Origin: Stenotrophomonas panacihumi
GTDB lineage: Bacteria > Pseudomonadota > Gammaproteobacteria > Xanthomonadales > Xanthomonadaceae
Assembly: GCF_001431645.1 (NCBI RefSeq)
Contig: NZ_LLXU01000085.1
Coordinates: 1 to 64,000 of the forward strand
Direction of reading: 5' to 3'
DNA length: 64,000 nt
Positions 26,350-35,264 of the stretch are shown piece after piece (position 1 is the stretch's first letter; each line of letters begins with the position of its first letter). A program made the translations under genes and the position numbers. Below the pieces are notes generated by a model, which saw only the letters and a list, made by a program, of their open reading frames with translations, had not been told where the DNA came from and did not search any database.

Positions 26350-27252
26350 TCAGGCGCCGACCTCCGCCGCGCCCGGCGCGAAACCGCGCGGCGCGTAACC
26401 GAAATCGCGCCGTGCCGGCGCCAGGTCGAACACCAGGTCGGCGCGCATGCGCCGCAGCGCTTCGGCGTTGAGGCCGCGCAGCCGGCCGGCGGCATGCGCG
26501 ATGCGCAACATCCCGGTGAACAGCGGCGTGGGTACGCGATGCAGCGTGGCCGGCGGGGCCAGCGCCTGCAGCACGCGCGCCACCATCTGGTCATAGGACA
26601 GCACTTCGCCGCCGCCCACCGCGTACGCGTGCTGGTAAGTGGCCGGCGAAGTCCACGCGGCCAGCGCGGCATCGGCCAGGTCGTCCACGTGCACCGGCTG
26701 GCGCAGGCCGGCGGCGCTGCGCGGCAGCACGAAGCGGCCATGGCGCCGCGCCATCGCGGCGATGACACTGAGCGTGGCGTCGCGCCCGGCGCCGTAGACC
26801 AGGGTCGGGCGCAGCACGGTGGCGGCGGTGCCGCGCGCGGCGGCCGCGGCGAACAGCGTCGCTTCGGCCTCGGCCAGGCGACGTGCGACATCGCGCTCGC
26901 CCGCGTCGGCCGAATCGGCCTTCACTTCCACGCTGGTGGAGCCGAACGCGACGACGCGCGCCGGCGCACCCGACTGCCCGGCGAACCAGCGCGCGAAGTG
27001 GTCGAGCGGGCCGCAGCTGAATACCGCTTCGACCCCGGCCGGCAGCGTGCCCGCTTCGGACAGGCCGCCGGCGCGCCAGGTCAGGCCGGGCCGCGGGGCT
27101 TGCGGCTGGCGCGACCATGCGGTGACTTCCACGCCACGCGCCAGCAGGCGGTCCAGCACGCGCTCGCCGATCTGCCCGCTGCCGCCGAACACCCAGGCAT
27201 GGCGTGGCGAAGAAGGCGTGGGAAGCGGGGCATCGTTCGACATGCGGGCCAT
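26350..27252 (-). CDS. NAD(P)-binding epimerase/dehydratase-like protein
   Basis: A 300-residue atypical/extended short-chain dehydrogenase. The dinucleotide loop is AWVFGGSGQIGERVLDRLL (about 19-37); FGSTSVEVKAD and VLRPTLVYGAGRD follow, and PVHVDDLADAALAAW marks the distal domain. It resembles NDUFA9-like or nucleotide-sugar epimerase-like proteins. The usual YxxxK is not evident, so it may be a non-catalytic binder or use other residues. I start at the ATG at 27252, ten bases after GAGG; an ATG nine bases later is possible. It is divergent from the universal stress gene. Confidence 0.8.
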   Translation of the reverse strand: MARMSNDAPLPTPSSPRHAWVFGGSGQIGERVLDRLLARGVEVTAWSRQPQAPRPGLTWRAGGLSEAGTLPAGVEAVFSCGPLDHFARWFAGQSGAPARVVAFGSTSVEVKADSADAGERDVARRLAEAEATLFAAAAARGTAATVLRPTLVYGAGRDATLSVIAAMARRHGRFVLPRSAAGLRQPVHVDDLADAALAAWTSPATYQHAYAVGGGEVLSYDQMVARVLQALAPPATLHRVPTPLFTGMLRIAHAAGRLRGLNAEALRRMRADLVFDLAPARRDFGYAPRGFAPGAAEVGA

Positions 27253-27279
27253 GATACCGGCGCCTCACGCGCGGCAGCG

Positions 27280-27285
27280 TAGACT
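27280..27285 (+). promoter_or_regulatory. Possible -10 element of the universal stress gene
   Basis: TAGACT lies 33 bases before the start codon, inside the 10-mer TAGACTCGGG that recurs before the Mrp operon. No recognisable -35 hexamer is found at normal spacing. Confidence 0.3.
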
Positions 27286-27318
27286 CGGGCGCGCGCCCTC
27301 CCCGCCTGGAGAGATGTG

Positions 27319-28242
27319 ATGTCCGACGTTCCCGTCGTACCCCCGTCCTCGGTGCTGCTGGCCACCGACCTGAGCGCCCGGGGCGATCGCGCCTTCGATC
27401 GCGCCGTGCAGCTCGCGCGGCAATGGGACGCCCGCCTGGTGGTCGTCACCGTGCTGCCTTCCACGCAGGAACTCGATTTCCACGACCCCATCCTCGGCTC
27501 GCCGCCGTGGCAGCGGCCGGCGGTGCTCGCGCCCCTCGTCGAGCGGCGCCTGCGCCGCGACCTGGCGGTGGACGACCTCGATTTCGAGGTGCAGGTGGAA
27601 AGCGGCGCGGTCGGGCCGGCGCTGCAGCGCGTGGCGCAATCGCATGCCTGCGGGTTGATCGTCGCCGGCGTCGCCCGCAATGCGTTGTTCACCCAGCCCA
27701 GCCTCGGTTCGTCGATCGGCTGGCTGTCGCGCCATGCCACGCTGCCGCTGCTGGTGGTGCACCGGCGCGTGCATGGGCCGTATCGCAGCCTGGCCTGGGC
27801 GAGCGACCTCTCGCCCACCTCCACGCGCGCCCTGCACGAGGCACTGGCGCTGTTCGGCGACCCGGTCACGCTGGCCGCGCTGCACGCCTTCCACGTCCCG
27901 CGGCTGGGCCAGCGCGACACGCACGCCGCCACCGCGATAGCGCAGGCGCGCACGCGTGCGCAGGACGCGCTGCATGCCAACCTCGACGCGCTCGGCCTGC
28001 CCACCGCCCTGCGCGGCCGGCTGGAATCGGTGGTGAGCGATGCCGAACCCTCGCGCCTCGTGCGCGATTACGTGCGTGATCACGACACCGACCTGGTCGT
28101 GGTCGGCGGCCACGGGCGCAGTGCGCTCACCGGCCTGCTGCTGGGCGATGTCGCCGGCCGCATCCTGGGTACCGTGCAGACCGACACGCTGTTCGTGCGC
28201 GACCGCGGCGAGGTGGCCGCCACGATGCGCGTGGCGTCCTGA
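27319..28242 (+). CDS. Tandem universal stress protein
   Basis: A 307-residue cytoplasmic protein with two UspA domains (about 10-150 and 158-300). The second domain has an ATP-binding-type loop VVVGGHGRSALTGLLLGDVA in the G-2X-G-9X-G arrangement, with Asp in place of the usual Ser/Thr after the last Gly. The first domain's loop (VAGVARNALFTQPSLGSSIG) is more degenerate. Tandem Usps bind ATP or signal stress states. It starts at the ATG at 27319 after GGAGAG. It lies 115 bases upstream of the Mrp operon on the same strand, so a role under salt or pH stress is plausible but unproven. Confidence 0.88.
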   Translation: MSDVPVVPPSSVLLATDLSARGDRAFDRAVQLARQWDARLVVVTVLPSTQELDFHDPILGSPPWQRPAVLAPLVERRLRRDLAVDDLDFEVQVESGAVGPALQRVAQSHACGLIVAGVARNALFTQPSLGSSIGWLSRHATLPLLVVHRRVHGPYRSLAWASDLSPTSTRALHEALALFGDPVTLAALHAFHVPRLGQRDTHAATAIAQARTRAQDALHANLDALGLPTALRGRLESVVSDAEPSRLVRDYVRDHDTDLVVVGGHGRSALTGLLLGDVAGRILGTVQTDTLFVRDRGEVAATMRVAS

Positions 28243-28306
28243 GCGGCGCGCCGGCCAAACCGAACGCGCCATTCATTTCCCTGCCCGGCCGCGCGCGTTG
28301 CGCTGT

Positions 28307-28312
28307 TAGACT
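28307..28312 (+). promoter_or_regulatory. Possible -10 element of the Mrp operon
   Basis: TAGACT, again inside TAGACTCGGG, lies 45 bases before the MrpAB start codon. The matching -35 is not recognisable. Confidence 0.3.
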
Positions 28313-28357
28313 CGGGGCACTGCTCGCGAATCGCCGCTTACAAGGCCCGATCCCTGC

Positions 28358-31186
28358 ATGATCCCGTTCCTCGAAATCCTGCTGGCGCTGCCGTTCCTGG
28401 CCGCCGCGGCGGTCGCCGCGCTGCGCGGAAGGTCGCGTCCCGCGCTGGCCTGGCTGGCCGGGGCCGCGCCGTTGCTGGGGCTGTTGCTGCTCATATGGCT
28501 GGCGCCGGCGGTGTTCGGCGGCCATGTGGTGCGCGGCGAACACGCATGGCTGCCGCAGGTCGGACTGAGCTTCGCGTTGCGCCTGGACGGCCTGGCCTGG
28601 ATGTTCGCCGTGCTGGTGCTGGCGATCGGCGCGCTGGTGGTGATGTACGCGCGCTACTACCTCTCGCGCGAGGACAGCGCGGCGCGCTTCTATGCCTTCC
28701 TGCTGTTGTTCATGGGCGCGATGCTCGGGCTGGTGCTGGCCGGCAACCTGCTGCTGTTGCTGGTGTTCTGGGAACTGACCAGCCTCAGCTCGTTCCTGCT
28801 GATCGGCTTCTGGACGCACCGTTCGGACGCGCGCGAAGGCGCGCGCATGGCGCTGGTCATTACCGGCGGCGGCGGGCTGGCGCTGCTCGGCGGCGTGCTG
28901 CTGATCGGCCGCATCGTCGGCAGCTACGACCTGGACGTGGTGCTCGCCTCCGGCCAGGCACTGCGTGCCAGCCCGCTGTATCCGGCGGCCCTGTTCCTGG
29001 TGCTGGGCGGCATCTTCACCAAGAGCGCGCAGTTCCCGTTCCAGTTCTGGCTGCCGCATGCGATGGCCGCGCCCACGCCGGTGTCGGCCTACCTGCATTC
29101 GGCGACGATGGTGAAGGCCGGCGTGTTCCTGCTGGCGCGGCTGCATCCGGCGCTCGCCGGCAGCGACCTGTTCTTCTACACGGTGAGCGGCGTCGGCGCG
29201 ATCACCCTGGTGCTGGGCGCCTGGCACGCCATCTTCCAGCACGACCTCAAGGGCCTGCTCGCCTACTCGACGATCTCCCACCTCGGGCTGATCACGATGC
29301 TGTTCGGCCTGTCCACGCCGATGGCGGTGGTGGCCGGCGTGTTCCATATCCTCAACCACGCGGTGTTCAAGGCCTCGCTGTTCATGGCTGCGGGCATCAT
29401 CGACCACGAGACCGGCACGCGCGACATGCGCCGGCTCGGCAACCTGCGCCGCTACCTGCCCGTGACCAGCGCGCTGGCGATCGTCGCCTCGCTGGCGATG
29501 GCCGGCATCCCGCTGCTCAACGGCTTCCTGTCCAAGGAGATGTTCTTCGCCGTGGCGCTGGAAACCGAAGCGCCGGCACCGATGCGGGTGTTCACCTCGG
29601 TGGCCGCGCTGCTGGCCAGCGTGCTGGGCGTGGCCTACAGCCTGCGCTTCGTGCACGACACCTTCTTCGGCCAGGGCCCGCGCCAGCTCGACCACCTGCC
29701 GCACGAACCGCCGCGCTGGATGCGCATCCCGGTCGGCATCCTGGTGGCGATCTGCGTGGCGGTGGGCATGGTGCCCGGGCTGACCGTGGCGCCGGTGCTG
29801 CGCGTGGCCGCCGGGGCGATCCTCGGCCCGCAACTGCCCGACTACAGCCTGGCGGTATGGCATGGCCTGAACTGGCCGTTGGCGATGAGCTTCGCCGGCG
29901 TGGTCGGCGGCGTGGCGCTGTATTTCGGCCTGCGCCGCATGCTGGACCTGTACGCGGTGTCCTCGCGTTCGCAGGGCAAGGCGCTGTTCCAGTGGCACCT
30001 GGATGCGCTGTCCGGGCTGGCGCTGCGCTTCACCTCGCTGATCGTCGATGGACGGATGCAACGCATGCTGCTCCTGCTGGTGCTGGCCGCACTGGCGGTC
30101 GGCCTGGCGCCCTTCATCGGTGAAGGCACGCTGCCGGCGTGGCAGGCGCCGCAGCCGATCCCGCTGCTGGGCTGGGCGCTGTGGCTGCTGCTGGTGGCCT
30201 GCACGCTCGGCGGCCTGTTCCTGCATCGCCAGCGCTTGCTGGCGGTGATGGTGATCGGCGGCAGCGGCCTGGCGGTGAGCCTGGTGTTCGTGTTCCTCTC
30301 CGCGCCGGACCTGGCGCTGACCCAGCTGCTGGTGGAGATGGTCACGCTCACCCTGATGCTGCTGGCGATGAACTACCTGCCCAGCGTCTCGCGGCCTGAG
30401 CGCGTGCGCTGGGTGCGCTGGCGCGACGCGGCCATCGCCATCGCCTGCGGCACGGGGCTGGCGGCGCTGTCCTACGCCCTGATGACCCGCCCCAGCCGCA
30501 CCATGGCCGGCGAGATGCTGGCCCGCTCGCTGCCCGAGGCGTATGGCCACAACGTGGTCAACGTGATCCTGGTGGACTTCCGCGGCTTCGATACGTTCGG
30601 CGAGATCTGCGTGTTCGCCATTGCCGGCCTGGTCGTTCACGCGCTGCTGCGCCGCGCGCGCATGGCGCCGGAGAAAGTGATGCCCGGCCCGCCGATCAAG
30701 CTGCCGGTCCCGGCCGACCTTACCCAGCTGCTGTTCCCGCTCACGCTCACCGTCTCGGTGTTCCTGTTCCTGCGTGGCCACAACGCGCCCGGTGGCGGCT
30801 TCGTCGCCGGCCTGGTGCTGGCCGTGCCGCTGCTGATGCAGTACGTCATCCAGGGCACCGAATCGGTGGAATCGCGCTTCGGCTTCGACTATGTGCGCTG
30901 CATCGGCGCGGGCCTGGCCATCGCCCTGCTCAGCGGCGCGGCCTCGATGCTGTTCGGCGTGCCGTTCCTCACCAGCGGCCATGCCGAGCTCGACCTGCCG
31001 CTCATCGGCACGCTCGAACTGGCCAGCGCGATGGGCTTCGATACCGGCGTGTACCTGGTGGTGTTCGGCTCGGTGATGCTGATGCTCTCGATGATGGGCA
31101 CGGTGAAGCCCTCGCTGACGCGCCGCTCGCTGCGCGGCGAGATCGACCCGGCGCGACGTTCGCCCCTGACCGGAGGCCGTGCCTGA
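28358..31186 (+). CDS. mrpA: Mrp-type Na+/H+ antiporter subunit A fused to subunit B
   Basis: The largest subunit of the multisubunit Mrp/Pha/Mnh antiporter, related to NuoL of complex I; 942 residues with about 20 or more helices. The antiporter core contains FWELTSLSSFLLIGFW and the ion-path segment FTKSAQFPFQFWLPHAMAAP (about 220-245). A C-terminal region (about 770-930, with HNAPGGGFVAGLVLAVPLLM and the MLMLSMMGTVKPS tail) corresponds to MrpB. The A and B genes are therefore fused, as in many proteobacterial systems. Start ATG 28358. The stop shares one base with the mrpC ATG (TGATG). Confidence 0.95.
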   Translation: MIPFLEILLALPFLAAAAVAALRGRSRPALAWLAGAAPLLGLLLLIWLAPAVFGGHVVRGEHAWLPQVGLSFALRLDGLAWMFAVLVLAIGALVVMYARYYLSREDSAARFYAFLLLFMGAMLGLVLAGNLLLLLVFWELTSLSSFLLIGFWTHRSDAREGARMALVITGGGGLALLGGVLLIGRIVGSYDLDVVLASGQALRASPLYPAALFLVLGGIFTKSAQFPFQFWLPHAMAAPTPVSAYLHSATMVKAGVFLLARLHPALAGSDLFFYTVSGVGAITLVLGAWHAIFQHDLKGLLAYSTISHLGLITMLFGLSTPMAVVAGVFHILNHAVFKASLFMAAGIIDHETGTRDMRRLGNLRRYLPVTSALAIVASLAMAGIPLLNGFLSKEMFFAVALETEAPAPMRVFTSVAALLASVLGVAYSLRFVHDTFFGQGPRQLDHLPHEPPRWMRIPVGILVAICVAVGMVPGLTVAPVLRVAAGAILGPQLPDYSLAVWHGLNWPLAMSFAGVVGGVALYFGLRRMLDLYAVSSRSQGKALFQWHLDALSGLALRFTSLIVDGRMQRMLLLLVLAALAVGLAPFIGEGTLPAWQAPQPIPLLGWALWLLLVACTLGGLFLHRQRLLAVMVIGGSGLAVSLVFVFLSAPDLALTQLLVEMVTLTLMLLAMNYLPSVSRPERVRWVRWRDAAIAIACGTGLAALSYALMTRPSRTMAGEMLARSLPEAYGHNVVNVILVDFRGFDTFGEICVFAIAGLVVHALLRRARMAPEKVMPGPPIKLPVPADLTQLLFPLTLTVSVFLFLRGHNAPGGGFVAGLVLAVPLLMQYVIQGTESVESRFGFDYVRCIGAGLAIALLSGAASMLFGVPFLTSGHAELDLPLIGTLELASAMGFDTGVYLVVFGSVMLMLSMMGTVKPSLTRRSLRGEIDPARRSPLTGGRA

Positions 31187-31566
31187 TGGAACTCGCGCTG
31201 GCCACCGCCATCGGCCTGCTCACTGCGTGCGGCATCTACCTGCTGCTGCGCGCGCGCAGCTTCGACGTGATCCTCGGGCTGACCTTCCTTTCCTATGCGA
31301 CCAACCTGCTGATCTTCGCCGGCGGCCGCCTGCGCGAAGGGCAGGCACCAGTGCTTCGCGATGGCGTGGCGCCCACGCTGGCCCAGCACACCGACCCGCT
31401 GCCGCAGGCGCTGGTACTCACCGCCATCGTCATCGCCTTCGCGATGACCGCGGTGAGCCTGGTACTGGCCATGCGCAGCCGCGCCGACAACGGCAGCGAC
31501 CACGTGGATGGCCACGAAGACGAGCCGCTTGCAGCGCAGGCGAATGGCGGGGAGGACGCGCGTTGA
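31186..31566 (+). CDS. mrpC: Mrp antiporter subunit C
   Basis: A 126-residue three-helix membrane subunit homologous to NuoK. The conserved middle segment is FDVILGLTFLSYATNLLIFAGG, and DPLPQALVLTAIVIAFAMTA forms the third helix. The acidic C-terminal tail is soluble. It is coupled by a one-base overlap to mrpAB and by a four-base overlap to mrpD. Confidence 0.95.
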   Translation: MELALATAIGLLTACGIYLLLRARSFDVILGLTFLSYATNLLIFAGGRLREGQAPVLRDGVAPTLAQHTDPLPQALVLTAIVIAFAMTAVSLVLAMRSRADNGSDHVDGHEDEPLAAQANGGEDAR

Positions 31567-33107
31567 ACCACCTGCCGATCCTGCCGGTGCTGATCCCGCT
31601 GTTGGGTGCCATCGTCTCGCTCTTCGTCGAACACCGCCGCTTCGGCGCGCGCACGCAACGCGGGGTGGCCTGGGCCAGCGTGGCGTTGCTGGCTGTCGCG
31701 GTGGTGGCGGTGTTCGAGGCGACCGCCAGCGGACGGATCCTCGTCTACCTGCTGGGCGACTGGCCTTCGCGGCTGGGCATCGCGCTGGTGGCCGACCGCC
31801 TCTCGGCCTGGATGCTGCTGACCACGCTGTGCCTGGCGGCAGCCTGCCTGCTGCACGCCAGCGCCGGTTGGGACCGCCGCGCGCCGCACTTCCATGCGCT
31901 GTTCCAGTTCCAGTTGATGGGCCTCAACGGCGCCTTCCTCACCGGCGACATCTTCAACCTGTTCGTGTTCTTCGAGGTGATGCTGATCGCCTCCTACGGC
32001 CTGCTGGTCAGCGGCGGGCGCGGCCTGCGCATGCGCGTGGGCCTGCACTACGTGGTGTTCAACGTCACCGCCTCCACGCTGTTCCTGATCGCGCTCGGCC
32101 TGCTCTACGCGCTGCTCGGTTCGCTCAACATGGCCGAGCTGTCGCAGCGCATCGCGCAGTTGCCGGCCGCCGAACTGCCGCTGGCCCGCGCCGCGCTCGG
32201 GTTGCTGCTGCTGGTGTTCTGCAGCAAGGCGGCGCTGCTGCCGCTGTACCTGTGGCTGCCGGAAGCGTATTCGCGCGCGCCAGCCGCCGTGGCCGCGCTG
32301 TTCGCGGTGATGACCAAGGTCGGCCTGTACGCGGTGCTGCGCGTGAGCCTGCTGTGGTTCGGGCCGGCGGCCGGGCCGCTGCAGGGCTTCGGGCACACCG
32401 CGTTGCTGTATGCCGGCATCGCCACGCTGGTGCTGGCGGCCTTCGGCGTGATGGCGGCGACGCGGCTGCGCGTGCTCGTCGCCTATCTGGTGGTGCTGTC
32501 GGCCGCCACGCTGTTCATCGCGTTCTCGCTGCAGGACACCGGGGCAATCGCCGCCGGCCTCTACTACCTGCCGCACAGCACGTTCGCCGCCGCCGCGCTG
32601 TTCCTCATCGCCGACCTGGTGCGCCGCCGCCGCGGCGATGCCAGCGACCGCAAGGCCATCGTCGCGCCGCTGCCGGGGCGCGCGGTGCCCGGCACGCTGT
32701 ACTTCGTCGCCGCCATCGCGGTGGCGGGCCTGCCGCCGTTGTCCGGCTTCCTGGCCAAGGTCGCGCTGCTGGCGCATGTGCCCGATGCGCAGGTGGCGCC
32801 GGTATGGGCGGCGGTGATCGGCGGCAGCCTGCTGGTGGTGATCGGCCTGACCCGCGCCGGCATTCGCCTGTTCTGGCGCGTGCCCGAGGTCGAGCCCGGC
32901 GCCGCGCCCTTGCCCACGCCGCGGCGCGCACGCCTGCGCCCGGCCGAAACCGCCGCCACGCTCCTGCTGCTGGGCTACCTGCTGGCGATGACGGTGGCCG
33001 CCGGTCCGCTGATGCGGCACACCGATGCGATGGCGCAGCAGCTGCGGCAGGTGGATGATTACGTGCGGGTGCTGCGCGATACCTCTCCCGTGATGAGGCA
33101 GCCATGA
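31563..33107 (+). CDS. mrpD: Mrp antiporter subunit D
   Basis: A 514-residue, roughly 14-helix subunit homologous to NuoM/NuoN and part of the ion path. Key segments are NLFVFFEVMLIASYGLL (conserved Glu) and FCSKAALLPLYLWLPEAYSRAP (Lys and Pro of the proton channel). The start is a TTG at 31563 overlapping the mrpC stop (TTGA), with GGAGG seven bases upstream; no ATG is placed suitably. The stop overlaps the mrpE start. Confidence 0.94.
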   Translation: MNHLPILPVLIPLLGAIVSLFVEHRRFGARTQRGVAWASVALLAVAVVAVFEATASGRILVYLLGDWPSRLGIALVADRLSAWMLLTTLCLAAACLLHASAGWDRRAPHFHALFQFQLMGLNGAFLTGDIFNLFVFFEVMLIASYGLLVSGGRGLRMRVGLHYVVFNVTASTLFLIALGLLYALLGSLNMAELSQRIAQLPAAELPLARAALGLLLLVFCSKAALLPLYLWLPEAYSRAPAAVAALFAVMTKVGLYAVLRVSLLWFGPAAGPLQGFGHTALLYAGIATLVLAAFGVMAATRLRVLVAYLVVLSAATLFIAFSLQDTGAIAAGLYYLPHSTFAAAALFLIADLVRRRRGDASDRKAIVAPLPGRAVPGTLYFVAAIAVAGLPPLSGFLAKVALLAHVPDAQVAPVWAAVIGGSLLVVIGLTRAGIRLFWRVPEVEPGAAPLPTPRRARLRPAETAATLLLLGYLLAMTVAAGPLMRHTDAMAQQLRQVDDYVRVLRDTSPVMRQP

Positions 33108-33616
33108 TGTCCTCCAACGCCCGCCCGCTGTGGCGCCGCCTGTATCCCTCGCTGCCGTTGAGCGCGACGATCTTCGCGTTCTGGCTGATGCTCACCGACA
33201 GCCTCGGCCTTGGCGCGGCCGTCATGGGATTGTTCATGGCCACGGTGGTGCCGCCGTTCGCCGCGCGCCTGGATCGCGAGTTCGCGCGCATCGGCTCGTT
33301 GCGGCCGATCCCGAAGATGCTGGTGGTCGCCGGCTGGGACATCGTGCGTTCCAACGTGCGCGTGGCCGGCCAGGTGCTGGGCCGCGAATCGGCGATCCAC
33401 CCGGGCTTCATCTGGGTGCCGCTGGACATCGCCAACATCCATGGCATCGCCGCGCTGACCAGCATGATCACGCTGACGCCGGGCACCGTCTCGGCCGAAC
33501 TCTCCGACGACCGCCGCCACCTGCTGGTGCACGTGCTGCACCTGGACGACCCGGACGCGCTGATCGCCGAGATCAAGCAGCGCTACGAAAAGCCGCTGAT
33601 GGAGATCTTCCCGTGA
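33104..33616 (+). CDS. mrpE: Mrp antiporter subunit E
   Basis: A 170-residue membrane subunit specific to Mrp-type antiporters. It has N-terminal helices (LYPSLPLSATIFAFWLMLTD) and a soluble C-terminal domain with TLTPGTVSAELSDDRRHLLV, the family signature. The first of two adjacent ATGs (33104) overlaps the mrpD stop as ATGA. Confidence 0.94.
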   Translation: MMSSNARPLWRRLYPSLPLSATIFAFWLMLTDSLGLGAAVMGLFMATVVPPFAARLDREFARIGSLRPIPKMLVVAGWDIVRSNVRVAGQVLGRESAIHPGFIWVPLDIANIHGIAALTSMITLTPGTVSAELSDDRRHLLVHVLHLDDPDALIAEIKQRYEKPLMEIFP

Positions 33617-33897
33617 CCGGCCATATCTTCATCGAGACCACCATCGTGGTGTGCATGCACGTCGTGGGGCTGGCGATGATGATGGCGCTGTGGCGGCTGC
33701 TGCGCGGCCCCACGCTGCCGGACCGCATCCTGGCGCTGGACACGCTCTCGGTCACGGCGATCGCCGAGCTGATGCTGTTCGGCATGCACCTGGATTCACC
33801 GATCTACTTCGAGGCCGCGCTGGTGATCGCCATGCTCGGCTTCGGCAGCACGGTGGTGCTGAGCAAGTACGTGCTGCGCCGGGATATCGTCGAATGA
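33613..33897 (+). CDS. mrpF: Mrp antiporter subunit F
   Basis: A 94-residue three-helix subunit. The motif LLRGPTLPDRILALDTLSV is diagnostic. The start is a GTG at 33613 inside the mrpE stop (GTGA). It ends in an ATGA overlap with mrpG. Confidence 0.94.
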   Translation: MTGHIFIETTIVVCMHVVGLAMMMALWRLLRGPTLPDRILALDTLSVTAIAELMLFGMHLDSPIYFEAALVIAMLGFGSTVVLSKYVLRRDIVE

Positions 33898-34250
33898 TCG
33901 CGCTGATCGAATACGTGCTGTCCGCGCTGCTGATCGTGGGCACGTTCTTCATCCTGATCGGCGCGCTCGGGCTGGTGAAGCTGTCGGACTTCTTCAAGCG
34001 CCTGCATGCGCCGACCAAGGCCAGCACGCTGGGCGTGGGCTGCGTGCTGCTGGCCTCGGTGGGCTACCACCTGCTGCTGGGCGAGGACCCGCAGCCGCGC
34101 GAACTGCTGATCACCGCGTTCCTGTTCATCACCGCGCCGATCAGCGCGTACATGATGGCCAAGACGGCGCTTTCGCTGATGCTGGGCGAGCGCCCGCGCG
34201 AGCCGTCCGCGCAGGACCACGACACACCTTCTTCAACCGACCAGCAATAG
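33894..34250 (+). CDS. mrpG: Mrp antiporter subunit G
   Basis: A 118-residue three-helix subunit closing the operon. The conserved segment GALGLVKLSDFFKRLHAPTK followed by STLGVGCVLLAS is typical, and a polar tail of about 20 residues follows. The last 18 bases overlap the 3' end of the convergent Ca2+/Na+ exchanger gene. Confidence 0.94.
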   Translation: MIALIEYVLSALLIVGTFFILIGALGLVKLSDFFKRLHAPTKASTLGVGCVLLASVGYHLLLGEDPQPRELLITAFLFITAPISAYMMAKTALSLMLGERPREPSAQDHDTPSSTDQQ

Positions 34251-35195
34251 CTCCAGCACGACCCAGCCGCAGAACGCGCCGAACAGGATCGCGCCTTCGA
34301 GGCGGCTGATGCGCAGGTCACCGCGCAGCATCGGGTAGAGCACCAGCGCGAAGGCGATGGCGGCCGGCAGTTCCAGCCGCACGAACGAGGCCGGCAGCGC
34401 GAGCGGGCGCCACGCGGCCATGCCGCCGATGATCACCAGCAGGTTGAACAGGCTCGAGCCGATGACATGGCCGACGACCATGTCGCCCTGCCCCCGTCGT
34501 GCGGCGACGATGGCCGCGACCATTTCCGGCACCGCCGTGGCGATGGCCACCGGCAACAGGCCGACCAGCAGCGGCGACAACCCCAGCGCCATGCCGAGCT
34601 GCGGCGCCGGCTTCACCACCAGGCCCGCGCCGAAGTACAGCAGCAGCAAGGCGATCACCAACCGCAGCAGGTTGAGCTGCAACTCGGTGCGGGTCATCGC
34701 GAACGTTTCGACCGTCTCGCGCACGGCCGCGGTCTCGCGACGCCCACGCCCCGGCAGCAGCGCCAGCAATACGACGAATACCACGAGCAGCAGCACGCCC
34801 TCGAAACGGTCGATGGCGCCATCGAGCCCGAAGCCGATCACCGCCACCGTGGCGGCGATCAACAGGACGAGCAGCGGGCCCAGCAGGCGCATGCGTACCG
34901 CCAGCGGCGCGACCATCGCGGCCACGCCGAGCGTCAGGCCCAGGTTGGCGATGTTGCTGCCGACCGCGTTGCCCAGCGCGAGTTCTTCCATGCCCGCGGC
35001 AAACGCGCGAGCGTTGACCGCCAACTCCGGCAGCGAGGTGCCGAAGGCCACCAGCAGCAACCCGGCCAGGAACGGCGATGCGCCGAAGCGCTGCGCGAGC
35101 CCGGAGGCGGCCTTGACGATGGAGTCGCCCCCCAGGGCGAGCAGGACGACACCGAGCAGGAAACTCCCTGTCGCCGCGAGCGTGGCGCTTTGCAT
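34233..35195 (-). CDS. Calcium/sodium antiporter of the YrbG/CaCA family
   Basis: A 320-residue inner-membrane cation exchanger of about ten helices with the two inverted alpha repeats of the CaCA family. The first is FGTSLPELAVNARAFAAGME followed by GNAVGSNIANLGL; the second is ATAVPEMVAAIVAARRG followed by GHVIGSSLFNLLV. The paired PE and GS-N motifs form the ion site. It probably exports Ca2+ against Na+ or H+. It converges on mrpG with an 18-base 3' overlap, so two cation exchangers meet tail to tail. Confidence 0.9.
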   Translation of the reverse strand: MQSATLAATGSFLLGVVLLALGGDSIVKAASGLAQRFGASPFLAGLLLVAFGTSLPELAVNARAFAAGMEELALGNAVGSNIANLGLTLGVAAMVAPLAVRMRLLGPLLVLLIAATVAVIGFGLDGAIDRFEGVLLLVVFVVLLALLPGRGRRETAAVRETVETFAMTRTELQLNLLRLVIALLLLYFGAGLVVKPAPQLGMALGLSPLLVGLLPVAIATAVPEMVAAIVAARRGQGDMVVGHVIGSSLFNLLVIIGGMAAWRPLALPASFVRLELPAAIAFALVLYPMLRGDLRISRLEGAILFGAFCGWVVLELLLVG

Positions 35196-35264
35196 GGTGC
35201 CGGCCTCCCTGTGGTTGCGGCGATTCTCACCCCAAGGCCGGCGCCATGCCAGCGCCGGGTGGCC

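Noticed and set aside
28127-30982. A 951-codon minus-strand open frame
   Set aside because: It lies antisense to the MrpAB gene, with His/Gln/Arg-rich low-complexity translation; it is a shadow.
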